Shown: positions 27,678-35,681, counted from the stretch's first letter. The stretch is 64,000 nt of DNA from Streptomyces sp. MH60 (GCF_002939385.1 NZ_MULI01000007.1:108794-172793); one strand, 5' to 3'. The notes: a model not told the origin generated them from the letters alone. A program made the numbers and translations.

Positions 27678-28027
27678 GCCCGGCCCGGCACATCGCGGAA
27701 GACGGAACAGCTTTCGCACCGGCCGCGTTGCAGGGTGGGACATCACCTGTCCCACCCCGCCGCCACGGCACACAGTCCCGTGTTACAGTGCACTCAGCAC
27801 TTGTGTACGCCCCGACGATCGGGGCGCCGGTGCCAGTTTCCCTTCGGTTCGCGGATCCTCCTGTCCTGGTGCGTCCGCTTCTCAGCCCAACCTCGTGAGC
27901 AGGGGCTTCGCCCCGCCGTGTCCGAGGTGCTGTTCCCGCCGTCCGGAGGCGTGTCGTCCGACCCCTCGCGCGGCTTCCCCTTCCTTCCGCATGTCCCATG
28001 CCCGTGTCCTCGAAAGGACCGACCACC
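27678..28027 (+). other. Long leader region upstream of the short rho gene
   Basis: A 350-base gene-free stretch between the SnoaL-like gene and rho. It contains a terminator-like hairpin (27733-27757), AGTGC-ACTCA-GCACT (27787-27801), CCCCGA-CGA-TCGGGG (27810-27824) and GGGGCTTCGCCCC (27902-27914), then a C-rich, partly unstructured segment up to the AAAGGA ribosome binding site. Such a leader suits Rho autoregulation by premature termination, as is known in enterobacteria. An open frame of 98 codons crosses it but has poor codon use. Confidence 0.5.
27733..27757. terminator. Hairpin after the SnoaL-like gene
   Basis: GGGTGGGACA at 27733-27742 pairs perfectly with TGTCCCACCC at 27748-27757 across a TCACC loop, 55 bp after the SnoaL stop. 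There is no U-tract. It probably ends that transcript, though as DNA the same palindrome might also be an operator. Confidence 0.65.
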
Positions 28028-29167
28028 ATGACCACCACACTCGAACACCCCCCTGTACAGCAGTCCCCGACCGAGATCGCGAGCGGTGTCCTCGACATCG
28101 AGGCGGGCGGGAAGGGGCGCCTTCGGGGCAGGAGCCTGCATCCCGAGCCCTCCGACCTCACCCTCTCCCCCGCGCTGATCCGACGGCACGGGCTGCGCAA
28201 GGGCGACCTCGTCGAGGGGGTGTGCGGCGACCGGCGCACCCTGACCGACGTCGTCCGCGTCAACGGCCGCACGCCCGACCGGCGGAGCGCGCGGCGGCAC
28301 TTCGCCGACCTGACCCCGCTGCACCCGCACGAGCGGCTGCGGCTCGAACACCCGGCGGCCGGCCTCACCGGACGCGTCACCGATCTGATCGCCCCCGTCG
28401 GCAAGGGCCAGCGCGGCCTGATCGTGGCTCCGCCGAAGACCGGCAAGACCGTCCTCCTCCAGCAGATCGCCGCCGCGGTGGCGGGCAACCACCCGGAGTC
28501 CCGGCTGATGGTGGTGCTGCTCGACGAACGCCCCGAGGAGGTCACCGACATGCGGCGCTCGGTGCGCGGCGAGGTGTACTCCTCGACCTTCGACCAGAGC
28601 GCCAAGCAGCACATCGCGCTCGCCGAGCTGGTGATCGAGCGGGCCAAGCGGCTCGTCGAGGCCGGGGAGGACGTCGTCATCCTCCTCGACTCCCTCACCC
28701 GGCTGTGCCGGGCGCACAACAACGCCGCCGCCTCCGGTGGCCGCACGCTCAGCGGCGGCGTCGACGCCGGCGCGCTGCTCGGGCCCAAGCGCTTCTTCGG
28801 CGCGGCCCGCAAGGCGGAGGAGGGCGGCTCCCTCACCGTCCTCGCCACCGCCCTGGTGGAGACCGGCTCGCGGGCCGACGACTTCTACTTCGAGGAGCTG
28901 AAGGGCACCGGCAACATGGAACTGCGGCTGAGCCGGGAGCTGGCCTCCCACCGGGTCTTCCCGGCCGTCGAACTGGTCGGCTCGGGCACCCGGCGCGAGG
29001 AGCTGCTGCTCTCCGCCACCGAGGCCACCGCCGTGCGCGGGCTGCGGCGGGCGCTGGGAACCCGGGACGGGCAGTCCGGCCTGGAGACCCTGCTGGAGCG
29101 GCTGCGCCGGACGCCGGACAACGCCACGTTCCTGCGGCAGGTGCAGCCGACGCTGCCCGCCGACTGA
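28028..29167 (+). CDS. rho: Transcription termination factor Rho, short form lacking the N-terminal helix bundle
   Basis: A 379-residue Rho. The RecA-type motor is complete: Walker A APPKTGKT at residues 134-141, LLDERPEEVTDMRR, Walker B VVILLDSLTRLCRA, and the secondary-site Q/R-loop region SGGVDAGALLGPKRFFGAARKAEEGG. It starts directly at the cold-shock-like RNA-binding domain and lacks both the N-terminal helix bundle of E. coli Rho and the long basic insertion typical of the main actinobacterial Rho. In the RNP1 motif the two aromatic residues that stack on cytosine RNA (Phe62 and Phe64 in E. coli, GFGFLR) are Lys29 and Arg31 here. The ATG at 28028 follows AAAGGA. It is probably an accessory paralogue; the housekeeping rho should be elsewhere. 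Confidence 0.93.
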   Translation: MTTTLEHPPVQQSPTEIASGVLDIEAGGKGRLRGRSLHPEPSDLTLSPALIRRHGLRKGDLVEGVCGDRRTLTDVVRVNGRTPDRRSARRHFADLTPLHPHERLRLEHPAAGLTGRVTDLIAPVGKGQRGLIVAPPKTGKTVLLQQIAAAVAGNHPESRLMVVLLDERPEEVTDMRRSVRGEVYSSTFDQSAKQHIALAELVIERAKRLVEAGEDVVILLDSLTRLCRAHNNAAASGGRTLSGGVDAGALLGPKRFFGAARKAEEGGSLTVLATALVETGSRADDFYFEELKGTGNMELRLSRELASHRVFPAVELVGSGTRREELLLSATEATAVRGLRRALGTRDGQSGLETLLERLRRTPDNATFLRQVQPTLPAD

Positions 29168-29290
29168 CGCCTGCGCCCGCGGCGCCGACGGGCACCGCCC
29201 GCCGGGCCCGGCTACGGCATCCGGGTGGTTGCGGAGCGGACCCGGCCCGGTCAGCGTGGCGGTGCGAGGGGCCGTTCCTACGTTTGCGGT

Positions 29291-30466
29291 ATGACTATCG
29301 GATTCTCATCCCGGGCGGCTCGATCCAGCTGCATGCTCTGCGTGGCAGGGCTGCTGACGCTCGTGCCGGCCGCCGCGGCCGCCCCCGCGGAGCGGCCGGA
29401 CCCCGGCCCGCCCGGCGGCGTCACGGCGGCCCCGCCGTCGCTGCTGTACCGCTCCGGCACCCACGTCCGGCCGCACCCCGGAGCGCCCCGGGTTCCCGAT
29501 GTCTCCGCCCTGTCCTGGGTCGTGGCCGACGCCGGTACGGGCGATGTGCTGGCGGCGAACGACGCGCACCGCGGGCTGCCGCCGGCCAGCACTCTCAAGA
29601 CGCTGTTCGCCCTCACCGTGCTGCCCGCCCTGCCGGGCGGCATCCGGCACGAGGTCAGCACCGAGGACCTGTCCGGCATCGGTCCGGGCAGCAGCCTGGT
29701 CGGTGTCGTCGAGGGCCAGACGTACCGCGTCTCCGACCTGTGGAACGGCGTCTTCCTCAACTCCGGGAACGACGCCGTGCACGTCCTCGCCTCGCTCGCC
29801 GGCGGCTGGAGCGCCACCGCGGCCCGGATGCAGGCCGAGGCCCGCGCGCTCGGCGCCCTCGACACCCACGTCCGCTCGCCCGACGGGTACGACGCCCCGG
29901 GCCAGGTCTCGTCGGCGTACGACCTGGCGGTGTTCGGCCGGGAGGGACTGCGGCGCCCCGACTTCGCGCGGTACTGCGCCAGGGTCGACGCGCTGTTCCC
30001 CGGCCGCGACGGCGGCTCGTACGGGATCATGAACACCAACCGGCTGCTGACCGGGGCCGACGGCGTGGCACCGTACCCGGGGCTGATCGGCGTCAAGAAC
30101 GGCTACACCAGCAACGCCGGCAACACCCTCGTCGCCGCCGCCCGCCGCGGCGGACGCACCCTGGTCGTCACGGTGATGAACCCTCAGGAGGGCGGCGGCC
30201 ACGCCGTGTACGAGGAGGCCCGTTCGCTGCTCGACTGGGGTTTCGAGGCGGCCGGCGAGGTCGACCCGGTGGGCTCGCTGGCCCACGGGGGCGTCCGGCC
30301 CCGGCAGGGACCGCAGGCCGTCCCCGCGGCGGCGACCGCGGCGAAGCCGGCCGAGGACGAGCCGGGCTGGCCGGAGACCGGCGCGATCCTGGGCGTGGCG
30401 GCGCTCGGCGCGGGCGTCATGGCGCTCGCCCTGCGGCTCAGGCTCGTACGGGACGACGGCAGTTGA
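29291..30466 (+). CDS. D-alanyl-D-alanine carboxypeptidase (PBP5-like) with WPETG-type tail
   Basis: A 391-residue exported serine peptidase that trims the terminal D-Ala of peptidoglycan stem peptides. The signal peptide ends around AAAAAPA. The penicillin-binding triad is Ser100-Thr-Leu-Lys103 (ASTLK), Ser158-Gly-Asn160 and Lys269-Asn-Gly271, the last a KTG variant. After an Ala/Pro-rich linker the C-terminus is WPETG, then a hydrophobic helix and RLRLVRDD, i.e. a sortase signal or membrane anchor. ATG at 29291 is used since the signal peptide starts there; there is no strong ribosome binding site. It converges with the glutaminase gene with a 15-bp gap. Confidence 0.93.
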   Translation: MTIGFSSRAARSSCMLCVAGLLTLVPAAAAAPAERPDPGPPGGVTAAPPSLLYRSGTHVRPHPGAPRVPDVSALSWVVADAGTGDVLAANDAHRGLPPASTLKTLFALTVLPALPGGIRHEVSTEDLSGIGPGSSLVGVVEGQTYRVSDLWNGVFLNSGNDAVHVLASLAGGWSATAARMQAEARALGALDTHVRSPDGYDAPGQVSSAYDLAVFGREGLRRPDFARYCARVDALFPGRDGGSYGIMNTNRLLTGADGVAPYPGLIGVKNGYTSNAGNTLVAAARRGGRTLVVTVMNPQEGGGHAVYEEARSLLDWGFEAAGEVDPVGSLAHGGVRPRQGPQAVPAAATAAKPAEDEPGWPETGAILGVAALGAGVMALALRLRLVRDDGS

Positions 30467-30481
30467 CGCGAGCGTCGTGGT

Positions 30482-31414
30482 TCAGAACACCGACAGCCCC
30501 GTGAGCGTCGTGAAGCGGTCCAGGGCCGCCACCCCGGCCACCGAGTTGCCCCGCTCGTCCAGGCCGGGACTCCACACGCACAGCGTGCAGTGCCCCGGTA
30601 CGACCGCGATGATGCCGCCGCCCACCCCGCTCTTGCCCGGCAGTCCCACCCGGTGGGCGAAGTCGCCGGCCGCGTCGTAGGTCCCGCAGGTCAGCATCAC
30701 CGCGTTGACCTGTTTGGCCCGGCTGCGGCTGAGCAGCCGGCTGCCGTCGGCGCGGATGCCGTGCCGGGCCAGGAATCCGGTCGCCAGGGCGAGGTCGGCG
30801 CAGGAGGCGCTGACGGAGCACTGGCGGAAGTACTGTTCGAGGAGCACCGGCACGGGGTTGTCGATGTTCCCGTACGACGCCATGAAGTGCGCCAGCGCGG
30901 CGTTCCGGTCGCCGTGCGCGGCCTCGGAGGCGGCGACCTCCTCGTCGTGGGTGAGGTCCGGGTTGCCGCTCTCCGCGCGCAGGAAGGCGAGCAGTTCACC
31001 GGCCGCGTCGCCGGTGCGGGTGTGCAGCCGGTCGGTGACGACGAGGGCGCCCGCGTTGATGAACGGGTTGCGCGGGATGCCGTTCTCGTACTCCAGCTGC
31101 ACCAGGGAGTTGAACGGGTTGCCGGACGGCTCGCGGCCCACGTGCTCCCACAGGGCGTCGCCCTCCCTGGCCAGGTCGAGGGCGAGGGTGAAGACCTTGG
31201 TGAGGGACTGCGCGGAGAACGGCTCCCGCCAGTCCCCCACTCCGTACACCGTGCCGTCGAGTTCGGCGACGGCCATGCCGAAACGGCGCGGGTCGCGGGC
31301 GGCGAGGGCGGGGATGTAGTCGGCGGGCCGGCCGCTGCCCGGGGTCCGCTCGATCTCCTCGGCGATGCGCTCCAGGACCGGCCGGAAGGTCGTCGGTGTG
31401 CTCATGATCGCCAT
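30482..31414 (-). CDS. glsA: Glutaminase A
   Basis: A 310-residue serine-dependent glutaminase (beta-lactamase-like fold) converting glutamine to glutamate and ammonia. Family signatures are complete: FSAQSLTKVFTLAL carries the catalytic Ser-x-x-Lys, NPFNSLVQLEYENGIPRNPFINAGA the substrate loop, then GNIDNPV, KQVNAVMLTCGTYDAAGDFA and GLPGKSGVGGGI near the end. No STAS domain follows, so it is the short form. The ATG at 31414 lies 4 bp after GGAGG; an ATG three codons later (31405) is equally plausible. It is divergent from the desaturase gene. Confidence 0.95.
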   Translation of the reverse strand: MAIMSTPTTFRPVLERIAEEIERTPGSGRPADYIPALAARDPRRFGMAVAELDGTVYGVGDWREPFSAQSLTKVFTLALDLAREGDALWEHVGREPSGNPFNSLVQLEYENGIPRNPFINAGALVVTDRLHTRTGDAAGELLAFLRAESGNPDLTHDEEVAASEAAHGDRNAALAHFMASYGNIDNPVPVLLEQYFRQCSVSASCADLALATGFLARHGIRADGSRLLSRSRAKQVNAVMLTCGTYDAAGDFAHRVGLPGKSGVGGGIIAVVPGHCTLCVWSPGLDERGNSVAGVAALDRFTTLTGLSVF

Positions 31415-31549
31415 TCTCCCTCCGGGCCGGTCCGGGCGGCGGGAGGCCGACGGTGGGTGGACCCCCGGACCGGGGTGGTGCTGGCCTCACCCCCGTTTCG
31501 GGGGCGGACGCCATTCTGCGGCGGGGAGATCGTCCACATACTCAGGTGC

Positions 31550-32608
31550 ATGGTCGAATCAACGGTGCTCGTCGAGAGCCTGCCCAAGCCCGCACGGGAA
31601 AAGGGACGCGAAAAGGGGAGCGACTTCTCCGAACTCTCACGGCGCATAGCCGACGCGGATCTGCTCCGGCGCCGCCCGCTGTACTACACGGTCCGTTTCG
31701 GCGCCGTCGCCCTCGCGCTCGCCGGCGGTGTCGCCGCGTTCGTCTCCCTGGGGGACAGCTGGAGCCAGCTGTTCGTCGCGGTCGCGCTCGCCGTCGTCTT
31801 CGGCCAGCTCGGACTGGCGGCCCACGACCTCGCCCACCGGCAGGTCTTCACACGCCGGCGCCCCAGCGAGGCGGGCGGTCTGCTGGTGGCCAACCTGCTG
31901 CTCGGCATGAGCTACGGCTGGTGGATGAACAAGCACACCCGCCACCACGCGAACCCGAACCACGAGGAGAAGGACCCGGACGTCTCCCCCGACATCCTGG
32001 TGTGGTCGCGAGGCCAGGCCGACAGGGCGACCGGGCTGCCGCGGTTCGTCGGCAAGCACCAGGCCGCCCTGTTCTTCCCGCTGCTGACGCTGGAGGGCCT
32101 CAATCTGAGCTTCAACAGCTTCAAGGCGCTCGGCAGCCGGGCCGTGAAGCGGCCGGTGCTGGAGGGCACGCTGCTCGTCGCCCACTTCGCGCTGTACTTC
32201 GGCGGCCTGTTCACGGTCCTCTCGCCGGGCAGGGCGCTCGTCTTCCTCGCCGTGCACCAGGGTCTGTTCGGGATCTACCTGGGCTCGGTCTTCGCGCCCA
32301 ACCACAAGGGCATGCCGATGATCGAGGAGGGCATGCGGCTGGACTTCCTGCGCCGTCAGGTCCTCACCTCCCGCAACGTGCGGGGCGGCGTGCTCGTCGA
32401 CGCCTTCATGGGCGGCCTGAACTACCAGATCGAACACCACCTCTTCCCCAGCATGCCGACCCCCGCACTCGGCCGGGCCCAGGCCATCACCGAGGCGTAC
32501 TGCGCCGAGCTGGGCGTGCCGTACCACCAGACGGGGCTGCTGGCCTCGCACCGCGAGGCCCTGCGGCACATGAGGAGCGTCGGGGAGCCGCTGCGCGCGG
32601 CCCGCTGA
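31550..32608 (+). CDS. Membrane fatty acid desaturase
   Basis: A 352-residue di-iron desaturase with four to five hydrophobic segments. The three histidine boxes are present: HDLAH (near residue 105), HTRHH (near 128) and QIEHH (near 289), the last with the glutamine typical of front-end and acyl-lipid desaturases related to DesA3. It inserts a cis double bond in acyl chains, probably to adjust membrane fluidity, and needs an electron donor not encoded next door. The ATG at 31550 has only a weak AGGTG upstream. It converges with uppP. Confidence 0.92.
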   Translation: MVESTVLVESLPKPAREKGREKGSDFSELSRRIADADLLRRRPLYYTVRFGAVALALAGGVAAFVSLGDSWSQLFVAVALAVVFGQLGLAAHDLAHRQVFTRRRPSEAGGLLVANLLLGMSYGWWMNKHTRHHANPNHEEKDPDVSPDILVWSRGQADRATGLPRFVGKHQAALFFPLLTLEGLNLSFNSFKALGSRAVKRPVLEGTLLVAHFALYFGGLFTVLSPGRALVFLAVHQGLFGIYLGSVFAPNHKGMPMIEEGMRLDFLRRQVLTSRNVRGGVLVDAFMGGLNYQIEHHLFPSMPTPALGRAQAITEAYCAELGVPYHQTGLLASHREALRHMRSVGEPLRAAR

Positions 32609-32633
32609 ACGGGCGGCGCCCGGCGCCCCGCGG

Positions 32634-33470
32634 TCAGCTGTGCAGCACGCCCGCGCCGAGCAGCCCGAACAGCAGGACGCCGACCGCGATCCGGTAGACG
32701 ACGAACGCGTTGAAGGAGTGCTTGGCGACGAACTTCAGCAGCCAGGCGATGGAGGCGTAGGCCACCACGAAGGAGACGAGGGTGCCGGCCGCCAGGGGCG
32801 CGGCACCCGCTCCGGTGCCCAGGGCGTCCTTCAGCTCGTACAGGCCCGCTCCGGTCAGGGCCGGGATGCCGAGGAAGAAGGACAGCCGGGTGGCGGCGAC
32901 CCGGTCGAGGTCGAGCATCAGGGCGGTGGACATGGTGGCGCCGGAGCGGGAGAAGCCGGGGAAGAGCAGGGCGAGGATCTGCGAGCCGCCGACCAGCATC
33001 GCGTCCTTGAACGACGTGTCGTCCTCGCCGCGCTTGTGCCGGCCGGTGCGGTCGGCCCACCACATCACGCCGCTGCCGACGATCAGCGAGCCCGCGACCA
33101 CCCACAGCGAGGCGAGCGGGCCCTTGATCAGAGGCTTGGCGGCCAGGCCGACGAGGACGATGGGGACGGTGGCGAAGATGACCCACCAGGCGAACTTGTA
33201 GTCGTGGTGGTACCGCTCGTCGCGGTCGCGCAGCCCGCGCGCCCAGGCGGAGACGATCCGCGCGATGTCCTTGGAGAAGTAGACGAGCACGGCGGCGATC
33301 GCGCCGACCTGGATGACCGCGGAGAAGCCGATGACGGCGTCGTCGTCGACGGGGATGCCCATCAGACCCTCGACGATCTTGAGATGTCCGGTGGAGGAGA
33401 CGGGCAGGAACTCGGTCACCCCCTCGACGGCTCCGAGAACGATGGCCTGACCGATGCTGATGGCGCTCAT
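32634..33470 (-). CDS. uppP: Undecaprenyl-diphosphatase UppP (BacA family)
   Basis: A 278-residue polytopic membrane enzyme that removes a phosphate from undecaprenyl pyrophosphate outside the cytoplasm, recycling the lipid carrier of peptidoglycan synthesis and giving bacitracin resistance. Both active-site motifs are seen: EGVTEFLPVSSTGHL (residues about 15-29) and LFPGFSRSGATMS (about 165-180). About eight transmembrane helices fit the family. The length is typical. It ends the minus-strand group that begins with the fluoride-channel operon, 39 bp beyond the last crcB, so it may be co-transcribed with it. Confidence 0.96.
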   Translation of the reverse strand: MSAISIGQAIVLGAVEGVTEFLPVSSTGHLKIVEGLMGIPVDDDAVIGFSAVIQVGAIAAVLVYFSKDIARIVSAWARGLRDRDERYHHDYKFAWWVIFATVPIVLVGLAAKPLIKGPLASLWVVAGSLIVGSGVMWWADRTGRHKRGEDDTSFKDAMLVGGSQILALLFPGFSRSGATMSTALMLDLDRVAATRLSFFLGIPALTGAGLYELKDALGTGAGAAPLAAGTLVSFVVAYASIAWLLKFVAKHSFNAFVVYRIAVGVLLFGLLGAGVLHS

Positions 33471-33509
33471 GGCATCCAGTTCCTACTACACCAGCCTGTG
33501 AGCCCGGCG

Positions 33510-33884
33510 TCAGGTCCAGAGCGCGTCGGCCAGCGTCACCCCCGCGAACGCCGCCGCGAGGCCGGCCGCCACGCTCCCCACCACGTTCACGGCGGCCTGC
33601 AGGCGCGCACCGGTCTCGGTCAGCCGGAGCGTCTCGTAGGAGAAGGTCGAGTAGGTGGTGAGGGCGCCGCACAGCCCGGTTCCCAGCAGCAGCCGCACCT
33701 CGGAGCCGGCGGCGCCGGCCAGGGCGGCGCCGGTCAGCAGGCCGAGGACCAGGCTGCCGATCACGTTCACCGTGAAGGTGCCCCAGGGGAAGACGGAGTC
33801 GTGCCGGGACTGCACGGCCCGGTCGGTGAGGTAGCGCAGCGGCGCGCCGACCATGCCGCCGGCGACGACCAGCAGCCAGTTCAC
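33510..33884 (-). CDS. crcB: Fluoride ion channel CrcB/Fluc, second subunit gene
   Basis: A 124-residue four-helix Fluc protein. Family motifs are [16 protein letters not shown] (start of helix 1 to loop), [17 protein letters not shown] (the conserved Asn of helix 2) and [15 protein letters not shown] (the TTYSTF stretch with the phenylalanine box of helix 3). Fluc channels are antiparallel dimers that expel fluoride. GTG at 33884 follows GGGAGG and overlaps the stop of the DUF190 gene as GTGA, so translation is coupled. As a second crcB is 337 bp upstream, a heterodimer is likely, as in other Gram-positive bacteria with two crcB genes. Confidence 0.95.
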   Translation of the reverse strand: MNWLLVVAGGMVGAPLRYLTDRAVQSRHDSVFPWGTFTVNVIGSLVLGLLTGAALAGAAGSEVRLLLGTGLCGALTTYSTFSYETLRLTETGARLQAAVNVVGSVAAGLAAAFAGVTLADALWT

Positions 33885-34225
33885 GACGGCCTCCCGCCCT
33901 CGTACCTGACGACCTCGCACGGGTCGAGGGTGACCAGGCCCTCGGTGACGAGTTCGTCGAGCAGCGGCAGGAAGTCACGGACCCGCTCCTCGGTGTCGAC
34001 GATGACGACGGCCACCGGGAGGTCCTCGCTCAGGGACAGCAGCCTGGTGGTGTGGACCAGCGAGGAGGCACCGAAGCCCTCGACGCCGCGGAAGACGCTG
34101 GCGCCCGCGAGGCCCGCCGCGTGGGCGCGGTGGACGATCTCCGAGTACAGGGGGCGGTGGTGCCAGGTGTCGTTCTCGCCGACGTAGACGGTCAGGCGCA
34201 GGGCACTGCCGGTCAGCCTCGTCAT
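33881..34225 (-). CDS. DUF190 domain protein between two crcB genes
   Basis: A 114-residue PII-like alpha/beta protein: [44 protein letters not shown] is the DUF190 hallmark, ending with [29 protein letters not shown]. The family resembles GlnB-type ferredoxin folds and often lies beside crcB genes. Here it is embedded between them with ATGA and GTGA overlaps on its two sides, so all three chains are made together. A role as a cytoplasmic regulator or sensor of the fluoride channel is plausible but unproved. Confidence 0.92.
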   Translation of the reverse strand: MTRLTGSALRLTVYVGENDTWHHRPLYSEIVHRAHAAGLAGASVFRGVEGFGASSLVHTTRLLSLSEDLPVAVVIVDTEERVRDFLPLLDELVTEGLVTLDPCEVVRYEGGRPS

Positions 34226-34686
34226 GACTGCCTCCACTTCAGGACCCGGCGGGCCGCCCATGCGGCGAGCCACACCGCCGTGAGCGCCGCGAGCGGGGTC
34301 GCGGCGAGGTAGGCCAGGCCGGTGGGGACCCGGCCGTCGGCGAACAGGGACCGGGTGTCGACCGCGTAGGTGGAGAACGTGGTGAAGCCGCCGAGCACGC
34401 CGGTGCCGAAGAAGGGCCGGACCAGGCGGTGGGCCGGACGTACCTCGGTGACGACCACCATGAACACGCCGATCACGGCGCAGCCCGCGACATTGACCAC
34501 GAAGGTCGTCCAGGGGAAGCCCCCGCTCTGCGTCGGCCACCCCAGAAGGGCCGCGTAGCGGGCGGCGGCGCCGGTGCCGCCGCCGAGGGCCACGGCCGCG
34601 ACGACCGGCGCCTGGGCGCGCCACCCGGACCGGCTCGGGGCGGCGGCCCGGACCCCGCCGGGACGCCAGGTCTTCGGGACTGTCAT
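34222..34686 (-). CDS. crcB: Fluoride ion channel CrcB/Fluc, first subunit gene
   Basis: A 154-residue Fluc protein with a 30-residue basic N-terminal extension. Helix motifs are [32 protein letters not shown] and [16 protein letters not shown], with the invariant Asn and FSTY-type box. The ATG at 34686 is chosen; AGGAGA is about ten bases upstream. It starts the crcB-DUF190-crcB operon, and its stop overlaps the DUF190 start (ATGA). The leader contains a tandem 21-bp repeat, and an ArsR-like gene lies immediately upstream on the same strand. Confidence 0.94.
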   Translation of the reverse strand: MTVPKTWRPGGVRAAAPSRSGWRAQAPVVAAVALGGGTGAAARYAALLGWPTQSGGFPWTTFVVNVAGCAVIGVFMVVVTEVRPAHRLVRPFFGTGVLGGFTTFSTYAVDTRSLFADGRVPTGLAYLAATPLAALTAVWLAAWAARRVLKWRQS

Positions 34687-34779
34687 GTCCGTACGTCTCC
34701 TACTCGCCGGGCAGGGGGACGCCCCCGTGCGCAAGTCAAGTAGGGACCGTTGGCGGCGCCTGAGCCGCGGTTCGGGTAC

Positions 34780-34850
34780 GGCGCCCGGGTCACTCCGGGA
34801 GGTGCCCGGTCACGCCGGGAAGGTGCCCGGTCACGCCGGGAGGGTGCCCG
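34780..34850. repeat. Tandem 21-bp GC-rich hairpin repeat in the crcB leader
   Basis: A unit GGTGCCCGGTCACGCCGGGAA at 34801-34821 is repeated exactly except for the end at 34822-34842, with a diverged copy before it (34780-34800) and a partial copy after it. Each unit holds CCCGG-TCACG-CCGGG, a 5-bp stem with a 5-base loop. The array fills the space between the ArsR stop (34854) and the first crcB gene, so it can form a row of hairpins in a read-through transcript. Confidence 0.75.
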
Positions 34851-34853
34851 TGC

Positions 34854-35141
34854 CTACCAGCCCTTCTCGAACATCCGCGCCACCTCGGCGATCCGCACCT
34901 CGTCGCGCCGGTAGTACGTGCGACGGCGGATCCTCCGGGCGCGGAGCAGGCCGAGACCGGCGAGGAGGCCCAGGTGGGTCTCGGCCACCCGACGGGACAC
35001 CCCCAGTTTCGCGGCGACGGGGCCCGCGTGGACACCGTGCTCGACGGGGTCGACGCGGCGTTGCGACGGGAAGTGCGCGGCCGGGTCCTTCAGCCACTCC
35101 AGGATGTCGAGACGCGTGCCGTGGACGGGGGTCCTGAGCAT
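34854..35141 (-). CDS. ArsR-like winged helix regulator
   Basis: A 95-residue HTH_20/ArsR-type DNA-binding protein: HGTRLDILEWLKDPAAHF, then AGPVAAKLGVSRRVAETHLGLLAGLGLLRARRIRRRTYYRRDEVRIAEVARMF. The metal-binding ELCVCDL motif of metal-responsive ArsR proteins is absent, so the signal is something else. The ATG at 35141 follows GGAGG. It is upstream of and in line with the fluoride-export operon and divergent from a MarR gene. A role in regulating crcB is suggested only by position. Confidence 0.85.
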   Translation of the reverse strand: MLRTPVHGTRLDILEWLKDPAAHFPSQRRVDPVEHGVHAGPVAAKLGVSRRVAETHLGLLAGLGLLRARRIRRRTYYRRDEVRIAEVARMFEKGW

Positions 35142-35237
35142 CTCGTCCTCCCTCCGCGCGAGCCCGCCCCTGCCGTGTCCCTCCACCTTCCCGCAGCCGG
35201 GATCCCGTTGTCCGGCAACCGGGCCATTTGCACATTC

Positions 35238-35251
35238 AACCAATATCGGTT
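35238..35251. promoter_or_regulatory. Imperfect palindrome in the ArsR/MarR divergent region
   Basis: AACCAATATCGGTT pairs at six of seven positions around its centre and lies in a comparatively A/T-rich stretch 20 bp upstream of the MarR start. TTGCAC at 35229-35234 just before it could be a -35 box. It may be the MarR operator. Confidence 0.4.
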
Positions 35252-35270
35252 CCGGTGCTACCGTTCACCC

Positions 35271-35681
35271 ATGGGAGCCAGGACGGCCGGTGCGCGGCTC
35301 GAGGAACGGTGGCGGGACATCCTGTCGGTGCACGCGCGCACGATGTGCGAGATCGACCGGGCACTGCACCCGCACGGCCTGGGCGCGAGCGACTTCGAGG
35401 TGCTCGACCTCCTCGTGACCGAGGGGCCCGGGGCCGGTGACCGGTGCCGGGTGCAGAACCTGGTCGGCCGGGTCCACCTGAGCCAGAGCGCGCTGTCCCG
35501 GCTGATCGCCCGGCTGGAGAAGGACGGGCTGGTGCAGCGCTCCATGTGCGCGGAGGACCGGCGCGGCGTGTACGTCACGCTGACCCCCAGGGGCCGGGAC
35601 CTGCACGCCGAGATACTGCCGCTGCAGCGGGCCGCGCTGGCCCGCACGCTCGGCGACGACGACGAGGGCCCCCGCCCCTGA
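35271..35681 (+). CDS. MarR family transcriptional regulator (second in window)
   Basis: A 136-residue MarR protein. The winged helix is LGASDFEVLDLLVTEG, QNLVGRVHLSQSALSRLIARLEKDGLVQRSMCAEDRRGVYVTLTPRGRDL, with an unusual extra loop GAGDRCRV before the recognition region. Several cysteines are present (MCEIDRA, DRCRVQ, SMCAED), so thiol oxidation sensing is imaginable. The ATG at 35271 is used; no strong ribosome binding site is visible and the transcript may have a very short leader. The divergent gene encodes the ArsR-like protein. The target is unknown. Confidence 0.9.
   Translation: MGARTAGARLEERWRDILSVHARTMCEIDRALHPHGLGASDFEVLDLLVTEGPGAGDRCRVQNLVGRVHLSQSALSRLIARLEKDGLVQRSMCAEDRRGVYVTLTPRGRDLHAEILPLQRAALARTLGDDDEGPRP

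Noticed and set aside
27735..28031. 98-codon frame across the rho leader
   Set aside because: Biased toward His, Ser, Cys and Pro, with no ribosome binding site; overlaps hairpins and the rho ribosome binding site.
34780..34850. CRISPR-like array
   Set aside because: The copies are directly adjacent without spacers and each is a simple hairpin; no cas genes are present.
34687..34853. Fluoride riboswitch (crcB motif) before the fluoride operon
   Set aside because: I could not find the conserved pseudoknot core; only the tandem hairpin repeat is present.
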